The notes under the pieces were generated by a model. It was not told the DNA's origin. It was given only the letters and a program-made list of their open reading frames with translations, and did not search any database. Position numbers and translations under genes: made by a program. Shown here piece by piece: positions 12,733 to 22,747 of a DNA stretch of 64,000 bases (position 1 is the first letter of the stretch; every line of letters begins with the position of its first letter). Origin of the DNA: Talinum fruticosum (lineage: Eukaryota > Streptophyta > Magnoliopsida > Caryophyllales > Talinaceae). Location of the stretch: positions 3,958,501-4,022,500 of the forward strand of contig JAITYX010000052.1 of the NCBI GenBank assembly GCA_021018815.1, given 5' to 3'.

Positions 12733-14200
12733 TGTTAAACCTCATTTTTATCGGTTTTTAAGGCATTATTTAAACCAATTCCGTGATGATTTCAATGATA
12801 TTTATTTAGTTTTGGGTTAGATTTTGCTCATTTTCTCTTTATCGTCACCTAAGCTCATAAATCTCTTTATTACGGGTTTTTAGGCCTAAATTTGAGAGAT
12901 TCGAGGTAAAATTGATGAAGAGAAGATTCCGGGCCCAAGAGGAGGCAAGAAAAAGCCTAAAACGCATCAAGAGAAGTCGCACGACCTACCGTGTGAAACC
13001 GGACAGCCATGCGGATCATCGGGCAAAGGGCCCGAAGTCAAGGAAGGCCGCACGGCCCCCTGTGCACATATTGCACGGCCGTGCGAGAAGCTAGGGAAGT
13101 TGAAGTCGTGCACGGTACCCCGTGCGAAGCTGCACGACCGTGCGAAATAGGCAGAGAGCTCGGAGTTTTCGCACGTGCAGACACTGCACGTGCATGTACG
13201 AAACCGCGGTAGAAACTTACACGGTACCCCGTGCGAACTTGCACGGCCGTGCTACTACTGTTTCCGCGGATATTTAAGTTTCCAAATTGTAATTTTTAGG
13301 GATCGTTTTCCAGAATTCTAAGTTTTAGCTAGGGTTTTCGAGAGGCAGCCCCAAAGGAGACTCAAGAACACTCAATTCTAATTTTCTACTTCAAGTTTAT
13401 GTATGATTGAATCGCTTCAAGTTTTTATTCGGTAATCGTAATTTCTTCTCTTTATCTTTTCTTCACAATTTCTCTTCGTTTCTCCATGGCTATGTTCCCT
13501 AAATTCTGTCAATTGTTTAGTATCATGTTTAGGGGCTAATTTCTCTACTTAGATTGGGATTGATCCCTATTATGCCTTGATAATCATGAATTGAATGCCA
13601 ATTGAATTGTTCTATGCTTGTTAGGTTAGAATTCACTTCGCTCATCACTTTTTCATTGATTTCCTTGAAAGAGGACTCATATGTTTTTATTAGGGTTTTG
13701 CAAACATTGAAAGATGAAAACTTACCTAGAATGACGTTGTGAGCGATTAGAACTTCATTATGAAAATAATTAAGGTTTTAATCGGGGTTGTGAGATTCAT
13801 TCTTTATGATTTTGCTCTATGTTAATCCTATGAAAATTGGTGATTAGATTGTGCAAGATTAGTCTTTGACCTTCTAAAATAGGCGAAAATAGGTTTAATT
13901 TGGTGTCTCTCCCTTCTAAACTGCTAGCATAGGCAAATCTCAAGCGGTATTCAATGTTGATTCCAGGCATAGTAGTGTGATTAATCCCAATCTAAGGCTT
14001 GTTATTAATTGATCTCTTATAGTTATTTTGTTTTTAGTTGAATCTAAAAACCAAATCACTATTGAACTGAGTTTTTACCTAGATTAGAGTTTTTAGGTGA
14101 ATTTAGTATTTGAAAACGAGTTCCTTGTGGATATGACCCGTACTTGCCGGTTCCTAGCTACAGCTACATCGTGCACTTGCGGTAAATATTTCTCTCAACA
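12733..14200 (+). repeat. Complete 3' LTR of the Athila element
   Basis: It starts TGTTAAACCTC just after the polypurine tract and ends TCTCTCAACA, 1468 bases with TG...CA ends. The last 925 bases match the truncated left LTR. It contains a palindrome-rich block at 12975-13256. Because the left LTR lacks its start, no target-site duplication can be read. Confidence 0.92.
12975..13256. repeat. Cluster of GC-rich palindromes in the LTR
   Basis: At least six related inverted motifs are spaced over about 280 bases. GCACGGCCGTGC appears at about 13073 and 13244, CACGGTACCCCGTGCGAA at about 13110 and 13219, GCACGACCGTGCGAA at about 13131, and CACGTGCA units at about 13172-13195. Each can form a short hairpin. 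The block is strikingly GC-rich compared with the surrounding AT-rich LTR. Confidence 0.85.
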
Positions 14201-15846
14201 TGGGTTCTATTGTAGGGAACATGGCCTTATGCACTTGCGGTAGATTAGATTAGACTTTTGTAGGGAACATGGCCTTATGCATGTCAATCTAATGGAGTAG
14301 TTGAAAGAAAAAGCAGAACTTTGCTTGATATGGTAAATTCTATGCTTCTTAGTTCTGGTTTGCCTAATAATTGCTGTGGTGAACCTTTGTATTCTATTAT
14401 GATTAATAAAACATGGGTTCTATTATGATGTCTATTGATGCTCCTCTTTGGAAACAAGTTGTAATTGATGAAATTGATTTTATTTTATGATTAATAAAAC
14501 ATAAGTGCTAACAGATCTTCCTCTTGGGTACAAAACACTTAGTTGTAAATGGATTTTTAGAAAGAAACTAAGAATTGATTGGCCGATTGAAAAATTCAAG
14601 GCAAGATTAGTAGCTCATGGATATAATAAAGAAAATGAGTTAACTTTTTTTATACATATTCGCCTGTTTCTGAAATCACTATCGTTAAAGTTTTGATTGT
14701 TATTATCTCTAACTATAAATTACAAATTCAGCAAATGGATATAAAAACTGCATTTTTAAATGGCAAATAGAGGAAGAAATTTATATGAAGCAATTTGAAA
14801 GTTTTTTTGTGTCTGGACAAGAAAATAAAGTATGTAAATTTGTTGAATCTCTTTATGGTCTAAAACAGGCTCCCATACAATGGCATGAAATGTTTGATAA
14901 AGTTATGTTATCTAATGGCTTCTATATTAATAAAGGCGATAAATGTGTTTATGTGAAGTTGTGGAGAATTATCTTATGTTATGCTTTGTCTTTATGTTGA
15001 TGATATTTTTATACTTGGTAGTGATATGCATGTGATAAATGACACAAAAAAATTCTTGAAGAATAATTTCGATATGAAAGATATTGGTCAAGTTGATGTT
15101 ATTTTGGGGGTCACGATACTATTGCCTTGACTCAATCACATTATATTGACAAACTATTGAAAAACTTTCATTATTATGATGTGAGCCCTTTGTCCACTTC
15201 TTTTGATCCTACTATTAGTTTGAAAAAGAATAAAGGGGTTAACGTATCTTAATATAAATATACCCAAATTATTGGATTTTTGTTGCATTTGATGAACCAT
15301 ACTAGACCAAATATTGCCTATGTAATTGTAAATTGGGTAGATATACACATAATCCTAATTTGTCTCGCTGGACCGCTTTGGAAAGAGTTCTAAAATATTT
15401 GAAAGGGACTATTGATTATGCTATTCGTTATACTAGTACTCCTGTTTTATTAGAAGGATATATTGATACTAATTGGATTACTGATTTAGAGGAAACTAAA
15501 TTGACCAGTGGTTACGTTTTCACGCTAGCAGATGGTGCAATTTGTTGGAAATATGCAAAACAGACAATTATCTAATGAATCACCATGGAGGCAGAGTTAA
15601 TTGCTTCAGATGCCGCATGTACAGAGGCAAAATGGCTATTGCTAGAGTTAAAAGTAAAATTTACAATGAAAAGAAGAGACATCTAATAGTAAGACATAAA
15701 TCTATAAGACATGCACTTTCTTATGGTGTGATTTCTGTTGACTTTATCAGGTCAGAAAATAATATTATGGATTCGCTCACTAAGGGACTGTCGCACCAGA
15801 AAGTTGTTGAATCATCGATGGGAATGGGACTGAAACCTATACATTA
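14201..15846 (+). pseudogene. pol: Ty1/copia pol remnant: integrase end, RT, RNase H
   Basis: The integrase carboxyl part is at about 14283-14380 (QSNGVVERKSRTLLDMVNSM). RT begins at 14505 (LPLGYKTLSCKWIFRKKL) and continues with KFVESLYGLKQAP at 14836. The catalytic YVDD lies at 14993-15004. RNase H follows at 15333-15846 (RVLKYLKGTIDYAIRYTS, then NNIMDSLTKGLSHQKVVESS). Copia order (integrase before RT) is preserved but frames change repeatedly and the gag, protease and most of integrase are absent. The first 80 bases are scrambled: a 23-base piece (tgtagggaacatggcc...) occurs at about 14212 and 14254. Confidence 0.9.
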
Positions 15847-16420
15847 AGTCAACGCAGTGGAAATCCGTCTTTAGAGGCTTGGAGATCCCACGAATGAAGT
15901 TCAACAGGTAGAAACGAAATTGTTTAAAAGTTGTCTTGGAAGAGCACAAAATACAACATTAAATTAGCAGGGTTTCCTAAGTCCTTTTCCTATTATGATG
16001 GTGCTTTTCATGTGACGTTTAAGGGTGAGGTTACATTCCTCTTAATGAGTCCAAAAGCATGAATTTGTGGGATGATTTAGTCACAAATTACTCTTGGAGG
16101 TTCACCTAAGCGAGTGTGGTGGTGGGGTCGCCCCTATAGAACTTAGCTAATTCTTAAAGATACTCCTGATACGAGATTCATGCGCATGAGCGAAAAGCGC
16201 ACCATTGATAGAGTCATGGTAAAGACTCATACCGTGTGTGAAGTGATTGAAAATTTAATTAAAAAGACTTAGCTCAAGGTAATATACCTCTATTGTTCCT
16301 TTGGATGGAAAGTCGCTGCTACTAAGTGTTGGTTCAAACTCGGAAGGTACCATACACCTATTACATGGTATTATATGCTCAATTAAAGAAAAATTGTGTT
16401 TCTTGTTTTGAATTTGGGAA
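15847..16420 (+). other. Non-coding tail of the copia remnant
   Basis: Between the end of RNase H and the LTR no gene is visible. The stretch ends with a modest purine run (TTTGGGAA) immediately before TGTTGG, a plausible polypurine tract. Confidence 0.5.
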
Positions 16421-17140
16421 TGTTGGAAATTTTTATCCAAAATTAAAAACCTTTTATATATTATCTTAACTAACTAACTCTTTCAAGAGATTTGTTAAAT
16501 GTATTCTACTAATTTTCATTTTTTGTTAGCTAAATAACTTTTTGCTTTGGAGCAGCTTTTGCCTCTTTGACAATTTTTTAGTTTCTGGCTAAGTGGAGTC
16601 TTATCAACTAAAATAATGAATAATTTTTTCTATTTACTATATTTTATTTATTTCCAAAGAGTTTAACCACTTTAAAAGTGGGTTTTACCGAGTCAATGGA
16701 GTTTGTTACTTTGATGAACATTTATTAGTTTACAATATTTGTTGTGCGGATTTTGTGGAGTATTTTTCTGGGGTTGTGAGCTAGTGGGAAGATAATGCTT
16801 TTGATTGATCCTCTAGTTTCTATTTTCCAGCTATATAAGGCAACGACTTCTTGATTGTTCTGCCTATAAATATCTATGAGTACCCACTAACTATGACACA
16901 CAAAAACATAACTACTCACTATTATTCCCTTTATACCATATGTTATTAAAAACTTTCTCTTTTTGTTTCCTCTTCTTAAACTAGCACAACTCACTAGTTA
17001 ACTACTGGTTTTGTTGTTTTTGTCGAGGAAACTCTTTGTTTGATCTTTAAATTATATTTCCTTTAAAAATTTTACTTCATTGAGTATTGAGTTGTTCCTT
17101 GGTTCGAGTTTTTGATCACTGCATTCGCGAAGAACCAACG
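16421..17140 (+). repeat. Copia LTR, copy 1
   Basis: About 720 bases starting TGTTGGAAATTTTTATCC and ending near CCAACG (CCAACA expected). Its last 450 bases match 21204-21653. Directly after it lies GGTTATCAAATC, which resembles a degraded tRNA-Met primer site (TGGTATCAGAGC). Such a site belongs after a 5' LTR, although pol lies on the other side. Confidence 0.78.
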
Positions 17141-17660
17141 GGTTATCAAATCTTGGCAAGTTGAAGTCACATTTTAGATTTAGATATTTAATGAGACCAT
17201 CTATTCAAATATAAAGTATATACCAGATGATTTACACACCACTGAGTAGACTTACACATGTAGTTTTAGTAAAAGTTCTCTATAACATTCTCATGCGAAT
17301 ATTTGCTCTTATTATATCTTTGTTACCATACAAATGATAGTTGACTTCGATATCACCATTAACTCAAACGAGACCATATTAATTACCCAACACAATTTGT
17401 AAATGTAACTATTATTGATTTAAGGGTTCATAATCATACAATCCCAAGAGGGTAAAACTAAATTACAAATAAATCCCTCTATTTTTTGGGTTATAATTTA
17501 TTTATTTATTGATGTATTTGGTGAAAGTACCCTAAGCAGAGGTAGGAAGGAAGTAACAAAGAAGGGGTTCCCCAAGGTAGGAAGGCAAAAGTGCCTTAAA
17601 CAGGGTTTGGGGAAAGGGTTATATCATCAAAAGCTGTTGTGTGGCTTATAAATCTAAAAT
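17141..17660. other. Intergenic stretch, possible primer site at its left edge
   Basis: AT-rich with no gene, RNA or clear repeat. 17141-17152 may be a degenerate primer-binding site. 17520-17620 is purine-rich with two related copies of AGGTAGGAAGG. Confidence 0.5.
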
Positions 17661-19420
17661 GTGATTTCAACTTGCCACACTCGTGCAGTTGATGGTATTA
17701 CATCATTCATGAAAGCTATTTTCTCGAACAATAATTATATGGCAGACAATTATTATGAGATAAAGAAGTTGCTTGGAGATCTTGAACTTCCACATTGTAA
17801 AATCGATATTTGCCCTAATGGTTGCATGTTGTTTTGGAAGCAAGATGAAGGGTTGGGTAGGTGTTCAATCTGTGAGGAAGGAAGATATTTGAGGATGATC
17901 AAAGAAGGAAAGCAAATCCGGCGAAAACAACTTATATATTTCCCAATTGCACCTAGACTACAACGCCTTTATGTAACAAAAAGATTGCTGAGAATATGAG
18001 ATGGCATCATGAACACAAACGTGCCACTTGGGTTCGTCTACATCTATCGGTCAATGAGACATGGAAACATCTAAATGCCATATTTCCTGAATTTGCTTCG
18101 ATCCCCGTAATGTAAGATTGGGTTTATGTATTGATGGCTTTTCACCATTTGGCCATTTTGGACAAACCTACTCCCGTTAGCCGATTATTGTGACGCCATA
18201 CAATTTGCCACCATAGATGTGCATGAAAAATAGTTCATGTTCATTGCACTTCTTATTCTTGGTCCAAAATATAGATATATACGAGCAACCTCTTATAGAG
18301 GAACTAGTCTAATTATGGGATGATGGAATAATGACGTATGATGTGGCATTGAGGCAAAATTTCCTAATGAAGGTTTCCCTTATTTGGATCGTGCATGAAC
18401 TCCCAAGCATATGACATACTATCGGGTTGAATGACAGCTAGTAAATTAGCATGTCTTTACTCGTATGGAGAAAACAAAATCATTCAGTCTAACCCATGGA
18501 AACAAGCAATCGTGGTTTGATTGTCATCGACAATTTCTACGAATGAATCACAAGTTCTGGAGTAACGAAGTTCATTTTACAAAAATACGGAGGAACATAA
18601 TGAATCACCCCCATTATTAACGGAAAAGGATATTTGGAATCGTATTTCATCGGTGTCGAAGGCCTTAGATCACAAAGTCAAAGTGGATGGTATGGAGAAC
18701 GTCACGGTTGGTCAAGATGTAGCATATTTTGGGAACTTCTGTACTGGAGGAACTTATTAATTCGACATAACCTCGATGTCATGCACATTGAGAAGAATGT
18801 GTTCGAGCAAGTTCTAAACACAATGATGAATGTGAAGAACAAAACAAAAGACAACTTGAATGCCGGAAAGGACATGTTTACTCATTGTAAGCGTAAGAAA
18901 TTGGATGTCCGAGTGGTAGAGGTTGATGGAGGAAGTCAAAGAGAGGTAATGTCGAATGCTCTATATGTGTTTAGGAAAGAACAAAGTAAAGTGTTATGTG
19001 AATGGGTGCGTAATTTGAAATTCTCATATGGTTATGCATCTAACTTGAGTAGGTGCGTGGATATGAAGAATGCTTTGTTGCATAGCATGAAAAACCATGA
19101 TTGTCATGTTTTCATGCAATGGTTGTCATCTATAACTTTCAGGGTACTCTTACCTACCAACGTATGGAAACTTCTCACTGAGTTGAGTCAATTCTTTCGA
19201 GATTTGTGTTTCTCTAAGTTGTATGTTGATGACATTGCCTAGTTGGAGAAAAATATTCCTGAAATACTATGCAAGTTGGAAAGAGTTTTTCTACTTGTCA
19301 TTCTTCAATGCGATGGAACATTTACCTATCCACTTGCTGTACGAACTAAAAGTTGGAGGTCCTGTTCCATATAGGTGGATGTATGATTTTGAAAGGTAAG
19401 ACATTAAATTCTTGTAATTT
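17661..19420 (+). pseudogene. TNP2: CACTA tnp2-type transposase, degenerate
   Basis: The transposase would cut and join CACTA ends. Recognisable blocks are LPHCKIDICPNGCMLFWKQ with paired cysteines and FPIAPRLQRLYVTK (17786-17990), then HNLDVMHIEKNVFEQVLN (18763 onward), SMKNHDCHVFMQWL (19085 onward) and VPYRWMYDFER (19363 onward). These are hallmarks of the plant tnp2/Transposase_21 family. Stops and frameshifts fall near 17998, 18120-18640 and 19241, and a possible intron begins at 19396 (GTAAGA). 19500-19650 continues a DUF4218-like region. It is not functional as it stands. Confidence 0.88.
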
Positions 19421-20122
19421 GAAGATGTTTTAATATGAATTAAATTTCATAACATTGAGGTTTGACAAATGAATGTTAGGTTTCTACATCACTTGAAGAA
19501 AAAGTGGGCAATAAAGTACAAGTAGAATCTTCAATTTGCAATGCATACTTGATGGAGGAGATAACAAACTTCATTGCAAACTACTTTGGTGATAGTGTGG
19601 ATACCAAGAATAGAGATTTTGCCTCGCAATGTGAAACAAATTGACTAAGACCCTTGTGACTCAAGTCTTCCCGACATTTTCTTGCGGAATGTTGGATATG
19701 CGCCTAATAAGGCGAAAGTACGCTTTATGGACCATCAAGTGGCGTATGCATACTTGCTCTCAAATTGTGGTCTTTTAGGAGAATATGAACAGTATGTAGG
19801 TGCATTATCTTATAAAACACATGAGTTTAAACATAATTAGGAACTAATGGATTGTTGACTTGCTAACAACATGATTTTTGAAAATGAAGTGGTGACGCAA
19901 AACCCCAGGATAAGGGTGGAAGACGTTTGGAAGAAGTGTGGGGATAGGTTTTAAGAGTGGTTCAAAGAATATGTAAGCATTAATTCTTTTATATGCATAG
20001 AAGATTTATATAAGATACTTTATTCAACAATTGACTTCTTATTCAATCATCATCTCTTAACATAAATGGTGGTTTTTTACTTTATCTTTATTAACATATT
20101 TATTGAATTCATTATGGTGTAG

Positions 20123-20434
20123 GAATCTTATAAGGAATTGAAGACGGTTGCTGCTGTGGAAGAAGGGATAGAAGTAGTTAAAATATTGTTCTTGAAGGCT
20201 TCCGGAGGTTGGAGTAAAAAGGATACCGTATACGGACTTGGTAGTGAGGTCGGCGCCATGTTCAAGAGGCCCTCCAAGTCTAAGGGCTCTACTTCGGGAA
20301 GTTCATCAGTCACATCACCTTTGGTCACTAAGATTCAGGGCAAACTCGACTCGACTCTAGAAGAGCATAGGACGACTCAAGAAGCATTGTTTGTTGTTAG
20401 AAGGGAGATTGATAAGCAAAGGTTTGATTTTTGA
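20123..20434 (+). pseudogene. CACTA second-gene fragment (Transposase_24-like tail)
   Basis: A possible splice acceptor (TAG at 20120-20122) opens a frame encoding GGWSKKDTVYGLGSEVGAMF, a Ser-rich stretch and a predicted helical end. The YGLGSE pattern resembles the carboxyl part of plant CACTA second proteins. The upstream part of the domain is not seen, so this is a fragment. After the stop (20434), 20455-20560 contains several imperfect copies of TTGTGGTTGTTGG. Confidence 0.55.
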
Positions 20435-20762
20435 GAGCTTGCTGCTCGATTTGATAGCTTTTGGATTTCTTTGTGGTTGTTGGATCTTCAATTGTGGACC
20501 TTGTTTGTGGTTGTTGGAACTTCAATTTTGGATGTCGTTTGCGGTTGTTGGAAGAATGTAATAGTGTTTTGTAAACAACATTGAATGTTGTTTGTGCTTG
20601 TTGGATATGATAATTGTATTTGGATTATTATTATTATGGATGTGCATGACATTGGTTTGTGCCGAACCCGTACCACATTGTAATTGTGGCAGTTTGCCAA
20701 TTTGTATGACAGGTTTTGGGTCAATAAAATGGGAAAGAAATGTTTTTAAAAAAGCTGCTAAT

Positions 20763-21203
20763 TTTGAGACCGAATACACATTCGGTCTTAAAGGCTACTC
20801 ATGCACAACAATTCTGAGACCGAAATATTCGATCTCTATTTGAGACCGAATATACTCGAATGGTCTTTAATTGAGACCGAAATTATTGGACTCTAATCAG
20901 TCACCAAGTGAAACCAAAATTTTTCGGTCTCTAGTTAAGACCAAAGTTGAGACCGAAAGTAACAGACTCAAATTGGTCTCAATCGGAGACCTATTGGGCC
21001 ATACTCTAGTAGAGTCCAATATAAATTAGTCTCTACTTAAGTTGAGACTGAATTTCAAAATCGATCTCTAAATTTGAATTGCGACCAAGGTTATTGAGAT
21101 CGACCCAATTCAGTCTCTGTTCGGTCTCTAATATGAGTTTAAGACCGGTTCTTGGTTTTTGAGACCCTTTTTTCGGTCTCAAAACATGAGCTTTCTTGTT
21201 GTG
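20763..21203. repeat. CACTA subterminal repeats (GAGACCGAA) and right terminus
   Basis: More than ten copies of GAGACCGAA or its complement TTCGGTCTC in both orientations, several as close hairpins (for example 20766-20792). An internal CACAACAATTCTGAGACC at about 20811 resembles a second, inward-facing terminus. Such clusters are binding sites for the transposase in this superfamily (family knowledge). Confidence 0.85.
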
Positions 21204-21653
21204 CAAGTCAATGGAGTTGTTACTTTGATGAACATTTATTAGTTTTATAATATCTGCTGTGAGAATTTTGTGGAGTAATTTTCTGGTATTGTGAGCTAGT
21301 GGTAAGATAATGCTTTTGAGTGATCCTCTGGTTTCTTTTCCATTATGAGGCAACGACTTCCTGAGTGTTTTGCCTATAAATAGCCATAAGTACCCACTAG
21401 TTATGACATACAAAAACGCAGCTACTTACTATTCCTCCCTTTATTTCCATCTGTTATTAAAAACTCTCTTTTTCTGTTTCCTCTTCTTAAACAGCTAGCA
21501 CAAGTCAGTAGTTGATTATTGGTTTTTTTGTTTTTGTTGAGAAAACTCTTTGTTTGATCTCTAAATTATATTTTCTCCAAAAATTTTATTTTATTAAGTA
21601 TTGAGTTTTACTTGTTTCGAGGTTTGGATCACTTTATTCATGAAAAATCAACG
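21204..21653 (+). repeat. Copia LTR, copy 2 (5'-truncated)
   Basis: It aligns with 16689-17140 throughout, with small indels and substitutions, and lacks the first 268 bases. Its left edge is the CACTA terminus at 21203. It ends near AATCAACG, matching the end of copy 1. Confidence 0.88.
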
Positions 21654-22316
21654 GAAATAATGGGGGATGGCTACATCATCAACAATCAACCAGTGTAGTG
21701 GGGACATTCTTTCTTAAAAGAGAGCGCTATGGTGTGATTTGACCCATAGACCTTTCTGACCTTATCTGTTATTATCTTTGTTGAGTTATCCTTCATGTTT
21801 GTTGTTTCCTTTCTGAGTTAGTAGATTTCTTCCTTAAAAGTTCTTTACTGTTTACTTCATTTATTTTCCAACAGAATGTCCAGAGCCTCCTTGCCTGAGG
21901 TGTCTCCTTTTGAAGCAAGGTTTGATGAGGTCAAAACCATGATCTTTAAAGCCATCACTTGCTCCATTGCTGAAAACGAGTCAGACCCACCTCTTAATGA
22001 GAGCGCTACGGTGAAGCATCCCGTAATAGCAATTCTTGGCAACCAGTTCTAAGGGCCAGTGTGGTATTAGTAACCGTCATGAGAGGTTGGCTAGGCACTT
22101 GTAAGAATAAAACGTTGATATTTTATATTTGGATCATTAAGTAATAGCGCATTTTTTCAAAGTAAGTGGCTCACGAGGCAGGGAAAAGGGTGTGCAATTA
22201 CTGGACTAAGTTTAATAAAGGTCAAGCCCTGGAATTAGACCTATAAGTAATCCACAATTGTCTTCACCAAGGTTTTAATTCCGATGGAGAGGATAGAAAT
22301 ATAAATTACTTGCTAC
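21654..22316. other. Intergenic stretch with a small unassigned frame
   Basis: 21877-22050 can be read on the plus strand as MSRASLPEVSPFEARFDEVK and onward, preceded by a pyrimidine-rich run and CAG that resembles a splice acceptor. I recognise no family. It may be an exon remnant of a host gene or copia-internal sequence. Nothing else is visible. Confidence 0.3.
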
Positions 22317-22319
22317 TAA

Positions 22320-22744
22320 GGGTGTGTTCGGCGAGTAGCGTTTGAGGTAGTGATTAGTGTTTTGGAGGATGTAACACACTACTTATCTAAAAATATAAGT
22401 GTTCGGCAAAGTAGTGTTTGACATAGTGAGTAGAGTTTTAGGTAGTGTTTTCGAAAAGCTACTCAAAGTAACGTTTTCAAAAACACTACCTAGTGTTTGC
22501 ACATAATTTCCAAAATTCTCCTTTTTATTTTCTAAAATTTTTTATCAATTATGTCCTTTTAAGTCATTTTATACAAATCGCTACTTAAACAGCTACTATT
22601 ACCAAACACACTTGATCTCAAATCACTAGTTGAACATCTAACCACTAACCACTAGTCGAGTAATGACTAATCGCTAATAAAATAGCTAACATCTATTAAA
22701 ACAATCTAACCACTACTAAAACAGACTTTTTACCGAACACTCCC
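22320..22744. mobile_element. Tourist-type (PIF/Harbinger) MITE, 425 bases
   Basis: The left terminus GGGTGTGTTCGG and the right terminus CCGAACACTCCC form an inverted repeat with one mismatch. TAA target duplications lie at 22317-22319 and 22745-22747. The interior has no coding capacity. The three-base TAA duplication and the G-rich terminus containing TGTTCGG are typical of Tourist MITEs. Confidence 0.88.
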
Positions 22745-22747
22745 TAA

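Larger units (their letters stand above)
2461..14200 (+). mobile_element. Degenerate Ty3/gypsy retrotransposon, Athila lineage
   Basis: The order is truncated 5' LTR (2461-3385), primer-binding site, gag, protease, RT, RNase H, integrase, post-pol ORF, long untranslated part, polypurine tract (about 12720-12732) and complete 3' LTR (12733-14200). The protease motif CDLGASVS, the RT motif FMDDFS and the tRNA-Asp type primer site fit Athila (established family knowledge). Coding domains are spread over all three plus frames with many stops, so the element cannot make its own proteins. The two LTR copies align over about 925 bases with a few per cent difference by eye, which suggests an old insertion. 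Confidence 0.93.
17661..21203 (+). mobile_element. Decayed CACTA (En/Spm) transposon, right end intact
   Basis: It carries tnp2-type transposase fragments, a Transposase_24-like fragment and, at the right edge, subterminal GAGACCGAA repeats ending in CTTTCTTGTTGTG at 21203 (CACAACAAGAAAG inward). I could not find the matching left terminus; 17661 is simply where coding similarity starts. Immediately right of 21203 is the partial copia LTR copy 2, so the element probably inserted into that LTR and its left junction was later lost. Confidence 0.75.
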
